From contig JADGBA010000061.1 in the NCBI GenBank assembly GCA_015231685.1, positions 1 through 7,407 of the forward strand: DNA of 7,407 nt, written 5' to 3'. The translations under genes and the position numbers were made by a program. The notes under the pieces were generated by a model that did not search any database, was not told the origin of the DNA, and saw nothing but the letters and a program-made list of their open reading frames with translations. This DNA comes from Candidatus Omnitrophota bacterium. GTDB lineage: Bacteria > Omnitrophota > Gorgyraeia > 2-02-FULL-51-18 > JAGOUK01. Each line of letters opens with the position of its first letter. Position 1 is the first letter of the stretch. This document shows positions 1 through 6,258 of the stretch, in pieces.

Positions 1-624
1 CTTGGCCGTATCGGCCTTAAGACCCATGCCGCATGCGGCCTCGATCATCTTTTCGGCCAGCAAGAAGAAATATGCCGGGCCTGACCCCGAGACCGCGGTA
101 ACGAGGTTCATCGCCTTTTCCGGAACTTGAACGGTTTCGCCCAACGATTTAAGAACCGCTTCGACGAGGGTCTGATGTCTGGAGGTGGTGTTTGACCCCA
201 TGGCGTAGGCAGATATGCCCGCTCCGATCAGCGAAGGCATATTCGGCATAACCCGGACAACCGGACATTTTTCCTTGAAGGCCTTCGAGAGCCGTGCGAT
301 GGGAATCCCTGCGGCGATGGAAATCACCAAAGTGGTTTTGGGAGTGCAGCTGGCGATTTCATCAAGCACCGGAACGATCATGTTGGGTTTGACGGCCAGG
401 ATCAGAACGTCCGCGATGCTGGCGGCCTGACGGCTGGTTTTTGCCACACGGATACTCATGCGTCTCTTAAGGAGAGCCGTCTTCTTGGTATCGACATCAA
501 ACACGTGAATATTCTGGGGATAAAAGGACGAATCGACGAGACCCCGCAGGATGCTCGCGCCCATGTTGCCGCAGCCGATGAGACCGATCTTTAGCCGATT
601 CTGAGGGTGTTTGCCGACCGCCAT
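1..624 (-). CDS. proC: Pyrroline-5-carboxylate reductase, N-terminal 208 residues (C-terminus beyond window)
   Basis: This enzyme reduces 1-pyrroline-5-carboxylate to L-proline with NAD(P)H, the last step of proline synthesis, in the cytoplasm. Reading the minus strand from the ATG at 624-622 gives an uninterrupted frame to the window edge. Residues 13-22 form a Rossmann dinucleotide loop (IGLIGCGNMG). They are followed by the cofactor-domain stretch LAVKP (76-80), the VMPNMP motif (125-130) and VSGSGPAYFF (178-187), which leads into the dimerisation domain; all are hallmarks of ProC. The family is usually about 265-280 residues, so roughly 60-70 C-terminal residues lie outside the window. 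An in-frame TAG five codons upstream of the ATG fixes the start closely. No Shine-Dalgarno sequence is visible before it. The gene is divergent from the YggU gene with 30 bases between the start codons. Family assignment is very secure. Confidence 0.96.
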   Translation of the reverse strand, partial: MAVGKHPQNRLKIGLIGCGNMGASILRGLVDSSFYPQNIHVFDVDTKKTALLKRRMSIRVAKTSRQAASIADVLILAVKPNMIVPVLDEIASCTPKTTLVISIAAGIPIARLSKAFKEKCPVVRVMPNMPSLIGAGISAYAMGSNTTSRHQTLVEAVLKSLGETVQVPEKAMNLVTAVSGSGPAYFFLLAEKMIEAACGMGLKADTAK

Positions 625-633
625 GACGGAAAC

Positions 634-646
634 ATTGTGCTACAAT
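634..646. promoter_or_regulatory. Palindromic divergent promoter region between proC and the YggU gene
   Basis: The only intergenic DNA between the two start codons (625-654) contains the perfect inverted repeat ATTGT-GCT-ACAAT. On the plus strand it includes TACAAT (641-646), preceded by TG one base upstream (638-639), which matches an extended -10 element, with 8 bases to the ATG at 655. On the minus strand the mirror half gives CACAAT (639-634), 9 bases from the proC ATG. No convincing -35 box is present for either direction at 16-18 base spacing. The symmetry could mean a bidirectional promoter with overlapping -10 elements or an operator for a dimeric repressor. The repeat is seen; its function is inferred. 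Confidence 0.5.
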
Positions 647-654
647 ACCGAACT

Positions 655-885
655 ATGTTCAAGCTGGAAGTCCGGGTAAAACCGCAAAGTCCCGTGGAAC
701 GGGTCGAGTTGAGCGGTTCTTCGGCCCTTGTGAGGGTCAAAGCCAAGCCGACGGACGGAAAGGCCAACGGCGCGGTGGTGCGTCTTCTGGCGCGCCATTT
801 TGGGGTAAGCCGTTCGCAGGTGGTGATTCGCATCGGCAAGACATCCAGAAGAAAGGTGATCGAAATCCATGCAGACAAACCTTGA
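655..885 (+). CDS. yggU: YggU/DUF167 (UPF0235) family small protein
   Basis: A 76-residue protein of the DUF167/YggU family, a small conserved fold whose biochemical role is not established. The family pattern is clear: an initial strand FKLEVRVKPQS (2-12), then VRVKAKPTDGKAN (26-38), then LLARHFGV (44-51) and a final block V-V-I-R-I-G-K-T-S-R-R-K. A GTG at 607 would add 16 residues that do not look like the family and would run into proC, so the ATG at 655 is preferred; the family normally begins just before the first beta strand. There is no Shine-Dalgarno sequence before this ATG, but an extended -10-like element ends 8 bases upstream. Its last 17 bases overlap the next gene. In many bacteria yggU is found close to proC; here the two are divergent neighbours. 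Confidence 0.9.
   Translation: MFKLEVRVKPQSPVERVELSGSSALVRVKAKPTDGKANGAVVRLLARHFGVSRSQVVIRIGKTSRRKVIEIHADKP
854..861 (+). promoter_or_regulatory. Shine-Dalgarno site for the purine nucleoside phosphorylase gene
   Basis: AGGTGATC lies 7 bases before the ATG at 869, inside the end of the YggU reading frame. GGTGATC is complementary to the 3' end of 16S rRNA as commonly found in bacteria. This supports the ATG at 869 as start, and so the 17-base overlap with the upstream gene. It contrasts with the YggU gene and aroA, where no such site is visible. Confidence 0.6.
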
Positions 886-1708
886 GCTTCACAGGCTGGA
901 AACCATTCAAGAAACCGCCGCGGTTTTGAAGAAAGCCGGAGCCAAAAAAGGCAGTATCGGCATTGTGCTCGGAACCGGTTTGGGAAGCCTGACCCGTATC
1001 ATCCGCTCAAAGTGCGTGGTGCCTTTTGAGGACTGTCCGCATTTTCCGCGGGCGACGTCGGTCGGTCATGCGGGCAATGTGGTGATCGGACGTCTGGAAG
1101 GCCGGGATGTCATTGCCATGGAAGGGCGGTTTCATTTTTTTGAGGGACATACAATGCGGGAAATCACTTACCCGGTCCGCGTGATGAAGGCGCTCGGGGC
1201 AAGCGCGCTTTTTTTGTCCAACGCGGCCGGCGGTCTCGACCCGCTATTTTGTCTCGGGGATTTGATGCTCATGACAGATCACATCAACCTTTTGGGGGAA
1301 AGCCCCCTTGCGGGCCCGAACGATGATCGTTTGGGGCCCCGGTTTCCGGACATGTCGGAACCGTATGACCCCGCATTGTGCGCGATTGCGCGGAGGTCGG
1401 CCCTGGATTTGAAGATCCCATTAAAGGAAGGCGTGTATGCGGCAGTCAAGGGTCCTCAGCTCGAAACTCGCGCGGAATACCGGTATTTGAGAGCCATCGG
1501 CGCGGATGCTGTGGGCATGTCCACTGTCCCGGAAGCGATCGTGGCCGCACACGCGGGTCTGAAGACCTGCGCCTTCAGTTGCATCACGGATCTGTGCCTG
1601 CCCGACGCGCTCGAGAAGGTCGACATCACCAAAATCCTGGCCACCGCGGCCAAATCCGAACCCGTGCTGACGGAACTTCTGGCCCGAACGATCCGCAGGA
1701 TGCCGTAG
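869..1708 (+). CDS. Purine nucleoside phosphorylase (trimeric PNP/MTAP family)
   Basis: A 279-residue enzyme of the PNP/MTAP superfamily, which cleaves purine nucleosides with phosphate to free base and ribose-1-phosphate in cytoplasmic purine salvage. Length is typical for the trimeric (human-like, PunA) class. Visible motifs include the phosphate loop GTGLGS (35-40), GHAGN (66-70), EGRFHFFEG (85-93, with R87 and H89 matching human R84 and H86), SNAAGG, GPQLETRAEYR (E199 matching human E201, a base-binding residue) and VGMSTVPE. The position of the other base-reading residue, Asn243 in human PNP, is Asp here (D241, in SCITDLC). Asp at this site is characteristic of 5'-methylthioadenosine phosphorylase and favours 6-aminopurines, so adenosine, or a broader range, may be accepted. 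The Glu is PNP-like, so methylthioadenosine phosphorylase is less likely. The gene overlaps the YggU gene by 17 bases and ends 2 bases before ileS. Confidence 0.92.
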   Translation: MQTNLELHRLETIQETAAVLKKAGAKKGSIGIVLGTGLGSLTRIIRSKCVVPFEDCPHFPRATSVGHAGNVVIGRLEGRDVIAMEGRFHFFEGHTMREITYPVRVMKALGASALFLSNAAGGLDPLFCLGDLMLMTDHINLLGESPLAGPNDDRLGPRFPDMSEPYDPALCAIARRSALDLKIPLKEGVYAAVKGPQLETRAEYRYLRAIGADAVGMSTVPEAIVAAHAGLKTCAFSCITDLCLPDALEKVDITKILATAAKSEPVLTELLARTIRRMP

Positions 1709-1710
1709 CC

Positions 1711-4473
1711 ATGGCGGGCGATTTCAAAAATACCCTATGTCTTCCGCAGACGGGCTTTCCGATGAAGGCCAATCTGCCCGTTCGCGAGAAGGAAATCCTT
1801 GAACGCTGGCACCGCGAACGCTCCTATCAGGCTCTCCGCGAGCTCGTCAAGGGGAGGCCTTCCTACGTGCTTCATGACGGCCCGCCCTTTGCCAACGGGG
1901 ATATTCATCTCGGACATGTGCTCAACAAGGTTCTCAAAGACGTCGTGGTGCGTTACAAGACCATGCGGGGATTTGACGCACTCTACATCCCGGGCTGGGA
2001 CTGCCATGGGCTGCCTATCGAGCACCGTGTTGCGAAGAGTCTTTCGGGTTCAGAGAAAACCCCGGTTGAGATCCGGCGCCGGTCGGCGGAATACGCCGCG
2101 AAGTACATCGATATTCAGAAGGAACAGTTTATGCGGCTGGGGATCTGGGGGGAGTGGGGTGCGCCTTATATTACGATGGAACCCGGTTATGAGGCAGGTA
2201 TTCTGAGAGTGTTTGCCACACTTGTCAGGCAGAAGCTTGTGTTTGAGGGGCTCAAACCCGTGTTTTGGAGTACCGGATGTCGCACCGCGCTGGCGGAAGC
2301 GGAAATCGAATACGAGGACAGGCGGGATGCCGCGGTGTTTGTCAAATTCGATGTGGAACAATTTTCGGACAAGGCGCGGCCTATCCTTGATCAACATCTT
2401 CAGAGCCGGAAGGCCGCGCTTGTGATTTGGACGACGACCCCCTGGACCCTCCCCGCCAATCTGGCTGTGGCGGCGAATCCCGCTCTGACGTACGCGCTTG
2501 TTCATGATGGGGAAGAGTGGCTTGTGGTGTGCTCGGGCCGGATCGAAGAGCTCCGGAAAACGAACGGCGCCCGGTATGAGGTCGCGACGGAAATTTCGGG
2601 GGCGGCTCTGGAAGGAACGGTTTACCGGCATCCGTTTCTGGAACGGCAGGGCCGGGTTCTAGGTGCGGATTTTGTGACAGACGATTCCGGTTCGGGACTT
2701 GTACACATTGCTCCCGGACACGGTAAAGACGACTATGTGTTGGGTCAGAAGCACGGCTTGGAGCCCTTTTCTCCCGTGGACGACGCGGGACGTCTGACCG
2801 TCGAATGCGGCGTGCCGGAACTGGCCGGAAAGTACGTATTCGACGCCAACCCCGAAATTGTCAAACTGCTCCGGGCCAGAAGGGCGCTTCTTTCGGAAAC
2901 ACCCTTTACACACAGCTATCCGCATTGCTGGCGCTCCAAAACACCGATTATCTTCAGATCCGTCAAGCAGTGGTTCATTCGTGTGGACTCCATCCGTCCC
3001 AAGGTGCTGGAGCTGATTGATTCGGTCCGCTGGGTTCCCGACTGGGGAAAGAACCGAATCCAGGGCAGCGTTTCTTCGCGGGAGGACTGGTGCATTTCGC
3101 GTCAGCGCTCCTGGGGTATTCCCATTCCGGTGTTCACGGATGCCGGCGGACGGGCGGTGCTCGATCCGGAGGCGGTGGAGCGGCTGGCTGAAATTGTGGA
3201 ACGTGAAGGATCGGATGTTTGGTTCAAAACGCCGGATGCCGAAATGGCACGGCGGATAGGGCTCGACCCTGCTCTAAAAAAGGGCACGGACACAATTGAT
3301 GTGTGGATCGACTCCGGCTCCAGCTTCGCTTCGGTTGTCGAAAAACGGCTCAGCTTCCCGGCGGATTTGTATCTGGAAGGCAGCGACCAGCATCGCGGTT
3401 GGTTCCAGTCCTCGCTCCTTCTCTCCGCAATGACACGCGGTCAGGCGCCGTTCAAATCGGTTCTCACGCACGGGTTCGTGGTCGACGGGGAAGGGCGCAA
3501 AATGTCCAAATCCGTCGGTAACGTGGTCGCTCCCGCCGATGTCCTGGGCCGTCTCGGCGCTGACATCCTCAGGCTCTGGGTCGTGTCGTCAGATTATGCG
3601 GACGATGTGCGTGTCTCCCCGGATATTTTTGACCGCATATCGGACAGCTACCGCAAGCTCAGAAACACGTTGCGGTACCTTTTGGGGAATCTTGCCGGTT
3701 TCCGGCCCGATGAAGACATGATGGTTCTGGAGGAGATGCTTGAACCCGACCGCTGGGCACTTTCGCGGTTGTCCGCTTTGACCGAGGAGACGACGGCGTT
3801 TTATGAGGGGTACCAGTTCCACCGTGTGTACCAGGCGCTCTACAACTTTTGTGTCAAGGATATGTCATCGGTGTATTTTGATGCCATGAAAGACCGGTTG
3901 TACGCGGACGCGCCGGATTCGATTTCCGGCCGGTCCGGACGCACCGCGCTTTTTGTCATCTTCAAGACCCTGACGCGGTTGATGGCGCCTCTCCTGGCAT
4001 TTACGGCGGAGGAGGCATGGTCGCATGCACCTGAATTCGGAGGCAAGCACGCGAGCATCCACGCGGAGACCTGGCCGGAGGACCAGGCTCGATTCCGGGA
4101 TATGGCGCTTGAAGAAAAATGGACCGATCTTCTGGGAGTACGGGAAAAAATCCTCAAAGCGCTCGAAGCGGCCAGAGAGAAAAAAGAGATTGGAAATTCG
4201 CTGGAGGCTGAGGTAGAATTGGCGCTCTTTTCGGAGTCCCAGTACGAATTTTTGGTTGCTTCGGTGCGAATTTTGAAGTTTTTGTGTCTGGTCTCCGAAT
4301 TGCGTGTGGTTCACGTCTCCTCGAAAGAGGAGGGGGAGTTTCAGGTGCGGGTGTTTTCCGCGTGCGGACAGAAATGTCCGCGATGCTGGAACTACCGGTC
4401 CGATATCGGGCGGGACCCCCAACAGAAGGAGCTTTGTGGCCGTTGCGCCGAAGCAGTGAAAGGACGATTATGA
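1711..4473 (+). CDS. ileS: Isoleucyl-tRNA synthetase (class I, bacterial type with C-terminal zinc site)
   Basis: A 920-residue cytoplasmic enzyme that charges tRNA-Ile with isoleucine and edits misactivated valine; E. coli IleS has 938 residues. The N-terminus (NTLCLPQTGFPM) matches the family, fixing the ATG at 1711 rather than the open frame that extends far upstream inside the PNP gene. Domains in order: Rossmann catalytic core with HLGH (66-69) and GWDCHGLPIE (95-104); CP1 editing domain with TTTPWTLPAN (241-250) and the APGHGKDDY loop (334-342); the return of the core with WCISRQRSWGIPIP and DVWIDSGSS; KMSKS (597-601); an anticodon-binding helical domain; and a C-terminal zinc site with cysteines 889, 892, 909 and 912. 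All key residues are present. An AGGA lies 10 bases before the ATG. It starts 2 bases after the PNP stop, and its stop overlaps the next ATG (ATGA), suggesting coupling. Confidence 0.98.
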   Translation: MAGDFKNTLCLPQTGFPMKANLPVREKEILERWHRERSYQALRELVKGRPSYVLHDGPPFANGDIHLGHVLNKVLKDVVVRYKTMRGFDALYIPGWDCHGLPIEHRVAKSLSGSEKTPVEIRRRSAEYAAKYIDIQKEQFMRLGIWGEWGAPYITMEPGYEAGILRVFATLVRQKLVFEGLKPVFWSTGCRTALAEAEIEYEDRRDAAVFVKFDVEQFSDKARPILDQHLQSRKAALVIWTTTPWTLPANLAVAANPALTYALVHDGEEWLVVCSGRIEELRKTNGARYEVATEISGAALEGTVYRHPFLERQGRVLGADFVTDDSGSGLVHIAPGHGKDDYVLGQKHGLEPFSPVDDAGRLTVECGVPELAGKYVFDANPEIVKLLRARRALLSETPFTHSYPHCWRSKTPIIFRSVKQWFIRVDSIRPKVLELIDSVRWVPDWGKNRIQGSVSSREDWCISRQRSWGIPIPVFTDAGGRAVLDPEAVERLAEIVEREGSDVWFKTPDAEMARRIGLDPALKKGTDTIDVWIDSGSSFASVVEKRLSFPADLYLEGSDQHRGWFQSSLLLSAMTRGQAPFKSVLTHGFVVDGEGRKMSKSVGNVVAPADVLGRLGADILRLWVVSSDYADDVRVSPDIFDRISDSYRKLRNTLRYLLGNLAGFRPDEDMMVLEEMLEPDRWALSRLSALTEETTAFYEGYQFHRVYQALYNFCVKDMSSVYFDAMKDRLYADAPDSISGRSGRTALFVIFKTLTRLMAPLLAFTAEEAWSHAPEFGGKHASIHAETWPEDQARFRDMALEEKWTDLLGVREKILKALEAAREKKEIGNSLEAEVELALFSESQYEFLVASVRILKFLCLVSELRVVHVSSKEEGEFQVRVFSACGQKCPRCWNYRSDIGRDPQQKELCGRCAEAVKGRL
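4459..4464 (+). promoter_or_regulatory. Shine-Dalgarno site for the TraR/DksA-family gene
   Basis: AAAGGA ends 5 bases before the ATG at 4470 and lies inside the last codons of ileS. It decides the start: the same frame stays open upstream to about 4284, but that part is out-of-frame ileS coding sequence, and the protein from 4470 has the normal family length. Confidence 0.65.
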
Positions 4474-4853
4474 GCAGACTCACCGCGGAAGAACTCAAAA
4501 AATACCAGGCTTTGCTTTTGAAGCTTCGAAGCCAGCTCACGGATGAGGTGGAGCACTTGCGAAATGATACTCTGAACAAATCCAGCAAGGATTTTTCGGG
4601 GGATTTATCGGGCTATTCGCTGCATATGGCGGACCAGGCCACGGATAATTACGACAGGGAATTTCTTCTGGGCCTGGCTCAGAACGGCCGTGAAGCGCTC
4701 TATCAGATCGACGAGGCCCTGAAGCGCATTGAAGATAAGAGCTATGGTCTTTGCCAGTCCTGCGAAAAGATCATAGCCAAGGCTCGCCTCAAGGCCCAGC
4801 CCTTCGCCGAGAATTGCATCAGCTGCCAAGAGGCGCAAGAAGAGAAGCGGTAA
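4470..4853 (+). CDS. TraR/DksA-family C4 zinc-finger protein
   Basis: A 127-residue protein of the TraR/DksA family, whose best-known member DksA binds the secondary channel of RNA polymerase and tunes transcription with ppGpp. The N-terminal half (residues 5-90) looks like a helical hairpin: charged helices around 5-33 and 58-90 joined by a turn. The C-terminal half holds a complete C4 zinc finger, C95-x2-C98-x17-C116-x2-C119. At the tip, DksA proteins carry D-x-x-D-x-A; here the aligned stretch is H-M-A-D-Q-A (52-57), so the first acidic residue is replaced and only D55 remains. It therefore belongs to the wider TraR/DksA group and need not act like E. coli DksA, so no dksA symbol is given. 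The start overlaps the ileS stop by four bases; lspA follows after 9 bases. Target genes cannot be read from the sequence. Confidence 0.88.
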   Translation: MSRLTAEELKKYQALLLKLRSQLTDEVEHLRNDTLNKSSKDFSGDLSGYSLHMADQATDNYDREFLLGLAQNGREALYQIDEALKRIEDKSYGLCQSCEKIIAKARLKAQPFAENCISCQEAQEEKR

Positions 4854-4862
4854 ACGCTGATC

Positions 4863-5360
4863 GTGACGCCCGGCCGCCGGTGGAAAGGTTGGTGGATCGC
4901 CTGCGCAGTTTTCGTGGTTGCGGCGGATCAGCTTTCCAAAAGATGGGTTTCGCTTTACCTTGATCCGGGCGAAAGCATTCCGCTGTGTCCCGGGCTTCAC
5001 ATCACGCATCACACCAATACGGGCGCGGCCTTTGGTCTTCTGGGGAATGCCCCGGTTTTTTTGACCGCGCTCTCTGCGCTTCTGATTGCCGGCCTGTTTT
5101 TTTATACACGGCACCGCCTCAAAGGGCCCGACATGAGTGCTGCGGCACTGTGCGGGCTGATTCTGGTTTTTTCAGGGGCGGTCGGTAATCTCGCGGATCG
5201 TCTGCGCTTGGGACACGTCGTTGACTTTATTGACGTCGGTTTCTGGCCCGTGTTTAACCTGGCTGACAGCGCCATTACGATCGGCGCGGCACTGATGGCC
5301 CTGGCCATCCTTAAGGATCATGAACCTTCCCAAGACCTATCCCATCGACCCGGCGGATGA
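4863..5360 (+). CDS. lspA: Lipoprotein signal peptidase II
   Basis: A 165-residue inner-membrane aspartyl peptidase that removes the signal peptide from prolipoproteins after lipid attachment to the lipobox cysteine; length matches the family (E. coli 164). Four membrane segments are visible, around residues 9-27, 65-81, 92-110 and 131-150. Conserved blocks are ADQLSK (21-26), NTGAAFG (52-58), GNLADR (108-113), VVDFI (119-123) and FNLADS (131-136). The catalytic aspartate pair, by comparison with E. coli D123 and D141, is D121 and D135. The start is a GTG 9 bases after the preceding stop; an in-frame TAA at 4851 excludes a longer protein, and starting later would delete the first membrane segment. 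No strong Shine-Dalgarno sequence is seen, so reinitiation after the upstream gene is likely. Its last 41 bases overlap rluD. Proximity to ileS is common in bacteria. Confidence 0.96.
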   Translation: MTPGRRWKGWWIACAVFVVAADQLSKRWVSLYLDPGESIPLCPGLHITHHTNTGAAFGLLGNAPVFLTALSALLIAGLFFYTRHRLKGPDMSAAALCGLILVFSGAVGNLADRLRLGHVVDFIDVGFWPVFNLADSAITIGAALMALAILKDHEPSQDLSHRPGG

Positions 5361-6243
5361 AGGCAGGCGGCTTGACCAATTTTTGAGAAGCGCGCTCGGC
5401 GAAGCGTTGTCGCGGTCGCGTATTCAGGAACTGATCCGCTCCGGGGATGTGACGGTGGATGGTGCGGCGGTGTCCAGGAACGGTGTTCTTCTCCGGGCGG
5501 GACAGGTGATCCGCGTGTGTATTCCCGAGCCCGACCCGCCCGCGGTTCGTCCGGAAAAGTCGGATTTGGCCGTGATCTATGAAGACGAGCACCTTCTGGC
5601 ACTGGACAAGCCTTGCGGAATGGCGGTGCATCCCGGCGCCGGCCGAAAGAGCGGAACGCTTGTAAACGCACTCATGGGCGCCCGAACCGAGCTGTCGGAT
5701 CTTGGCGGGTCCCAGCGGCCGGGTATCGTCCATCGGCTCGACAAGGATACTTCCGGAGTGATTCTTGTGGCCAAGACGAACCATGCTCATCGCGCGCTTT
5801 CGGATCTCTTTGCCGCACGTCAGATGCATAAGACGTACAGCGCTCTCGTGCATGGACGGGTGGAGCATCTCGAGGGCAGGATTGAGAAAGCAATCGGCCG
5901 CAGTTCCAAGGTACGCACGCGCATGGAAATCTCGATATCCGGCAAGGTTCGCGAGGCCCGTACGGATTATCGGGTAGAGCAACGGTTTGCCTATTCGACC
6001 CTTCTCGAAGTTCGGCCCGCGACGGGCCGCACTCATCAGATTCGCGTGCATCTCGCCGATTTAGGGTACCCCGTTGTGGGCGACTGTGTGTACGGACGGC
6101 TTCGCGATGATTGTCGATTGATGCTGCATGCGCTCCGGATTGAATTCACGCACCCGTTCACTAATGCTCCGGTGAAGATTGAGGCGCCGCCTCCCGAGGC
6201 GTTTGAAGCCGTGCTCAAGGCGGAGCGCGACCGAACCGTGTAG
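5320..6243 (+). CDS. rluD: RluA-family 23S rRNA pseudouridine synthase, RluD-like
   Basis: A 307-residue RNA-modifying enzyme converting specific uridines of large-subunit rRNA to pseudouridine. An N-terminal S4 RNA-binding domain occupies about residues 13-75 (RRLDQFLRS, SRSRIQELIRSGDVTVDG). The catalytic domain follows, with VIYEDEHLLALDKPCGMAVHP (about 86-106), the signature HRLDKDTSG (138-146) holding the nucleophile D141 (E. coli RluD D139), then RPATGRTHQIRVHLA and GYPVVGD typical of the RluA/C/D group. The ATG at 5320 is the only sensible start, since no other in-frame start precedes the S4 domain; this forces a 41-base overlap with lspA. AAGGA (5313-5317) is only 2 bases from the ATG, an unusually short spacing. 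The exact target uridines (RluD versus RluC type) are not certain from sequence alone. aroA begins 15 bases downstream. Confidence 0.93.
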   Translation: MNLPKTYPIDPADEGRRLDQFLRSALGEALSRSRIQELIRSGDVTVDGAAVSRNGVLLRAGQVIRVCIPEPDPPAVRPEKSDLAVIYEDEHLLALDKPCGMAVHPGAGRKSGTLVNALMGARTELSDLGGSQRPGIVHRLDKDTSGVILVAKTNHAHRALSDLFAARQMHKTYSALVHGRVEHLEGRIEKAIGRSSKVRTRMEISISGKVREARTDYRVEQRFAYSTLLEVRPATGRTHQIRVHLADLGYPVVGDCVYGRLRDDCRLMLHALRIEFTHPFTNAPVKIEAPPPEAFEAVLKAERDRTV

Positions 6244-6245
6244 GG

Positions 6246-6251
6246 TATAAT
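6246..6251 (+). promoter_or_regulatory. Probable -10 promoter element just before aroA
   Basis: A perfect TATAAT starts 3 bases after the rluD stop and ends 7 bases before the aroA ATG. Transcription from it would begin about at the start codon, giving a leaderless message. No TTGACA-like box is found at 16-18 bases upstream, where rluD codons lie. There is no usable Shine-Dalgarno sequence before aroA: the AGGG at 6242-6245 is 13 bases away. TATAATACCG here closely matches TACAATACCG (641-650) before the YggU gene. Confidence 0.5.
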
Positions 6252-6258
6252 ACCGCTC

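Noticed and set aside
215..430. Small plus-strand open frame of 71 codons inside proC
   Set aside because: proC on the minus strand is continuous and motif-rich here; the opposite frame has no ribosome site or family pattern.
607..654. GTG start at 607 for the YggU-family gene
   Set aside because: It would overlap the proC coding start and add 16 residues foreign to the family; the ATG at 655 fits the family start and the -10-like element.
1378..1710. Upstream in-frame extension of ileS giving a 1031-residue protein
   Set aside because: The extension is PNP coding sequence read in another frame, with no family similarity; the conserved IleS N-terminus begins just after the ATG at 1711.
2050..2631. 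Minus-strand open frame of 193 codons opposite ileS
   Set aside because: Antisense to the conserved catalytic and editing domains of ileS, with no domain features of its own.
4363..4380. Extra cysteine C885 four residues before the IleS zinc site as a possible fifth ligand
   Set aside because: The standard C-x2-C ... C-x2-C set (889, 892, 909, 912) is complete, so an extra cysteine is most simply a neutral difference.
4284..4469. Upstream extension of the TraR/DksA-family gene to 189 residues
   Set aside because: It lies inside the ileS zinc-finger region in another frame; the ATG at 4470 has a good Shine-Dalgarno site and gives the normal family length.
5311..6051. Long minus-strand open frame of 246 codons opposite rluD
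   Set aside because: It lies wholly within the secure rluD and lspA coding region, has no recognisable motif, and its composition is that of an antisense shadow in GC-rich DNA.
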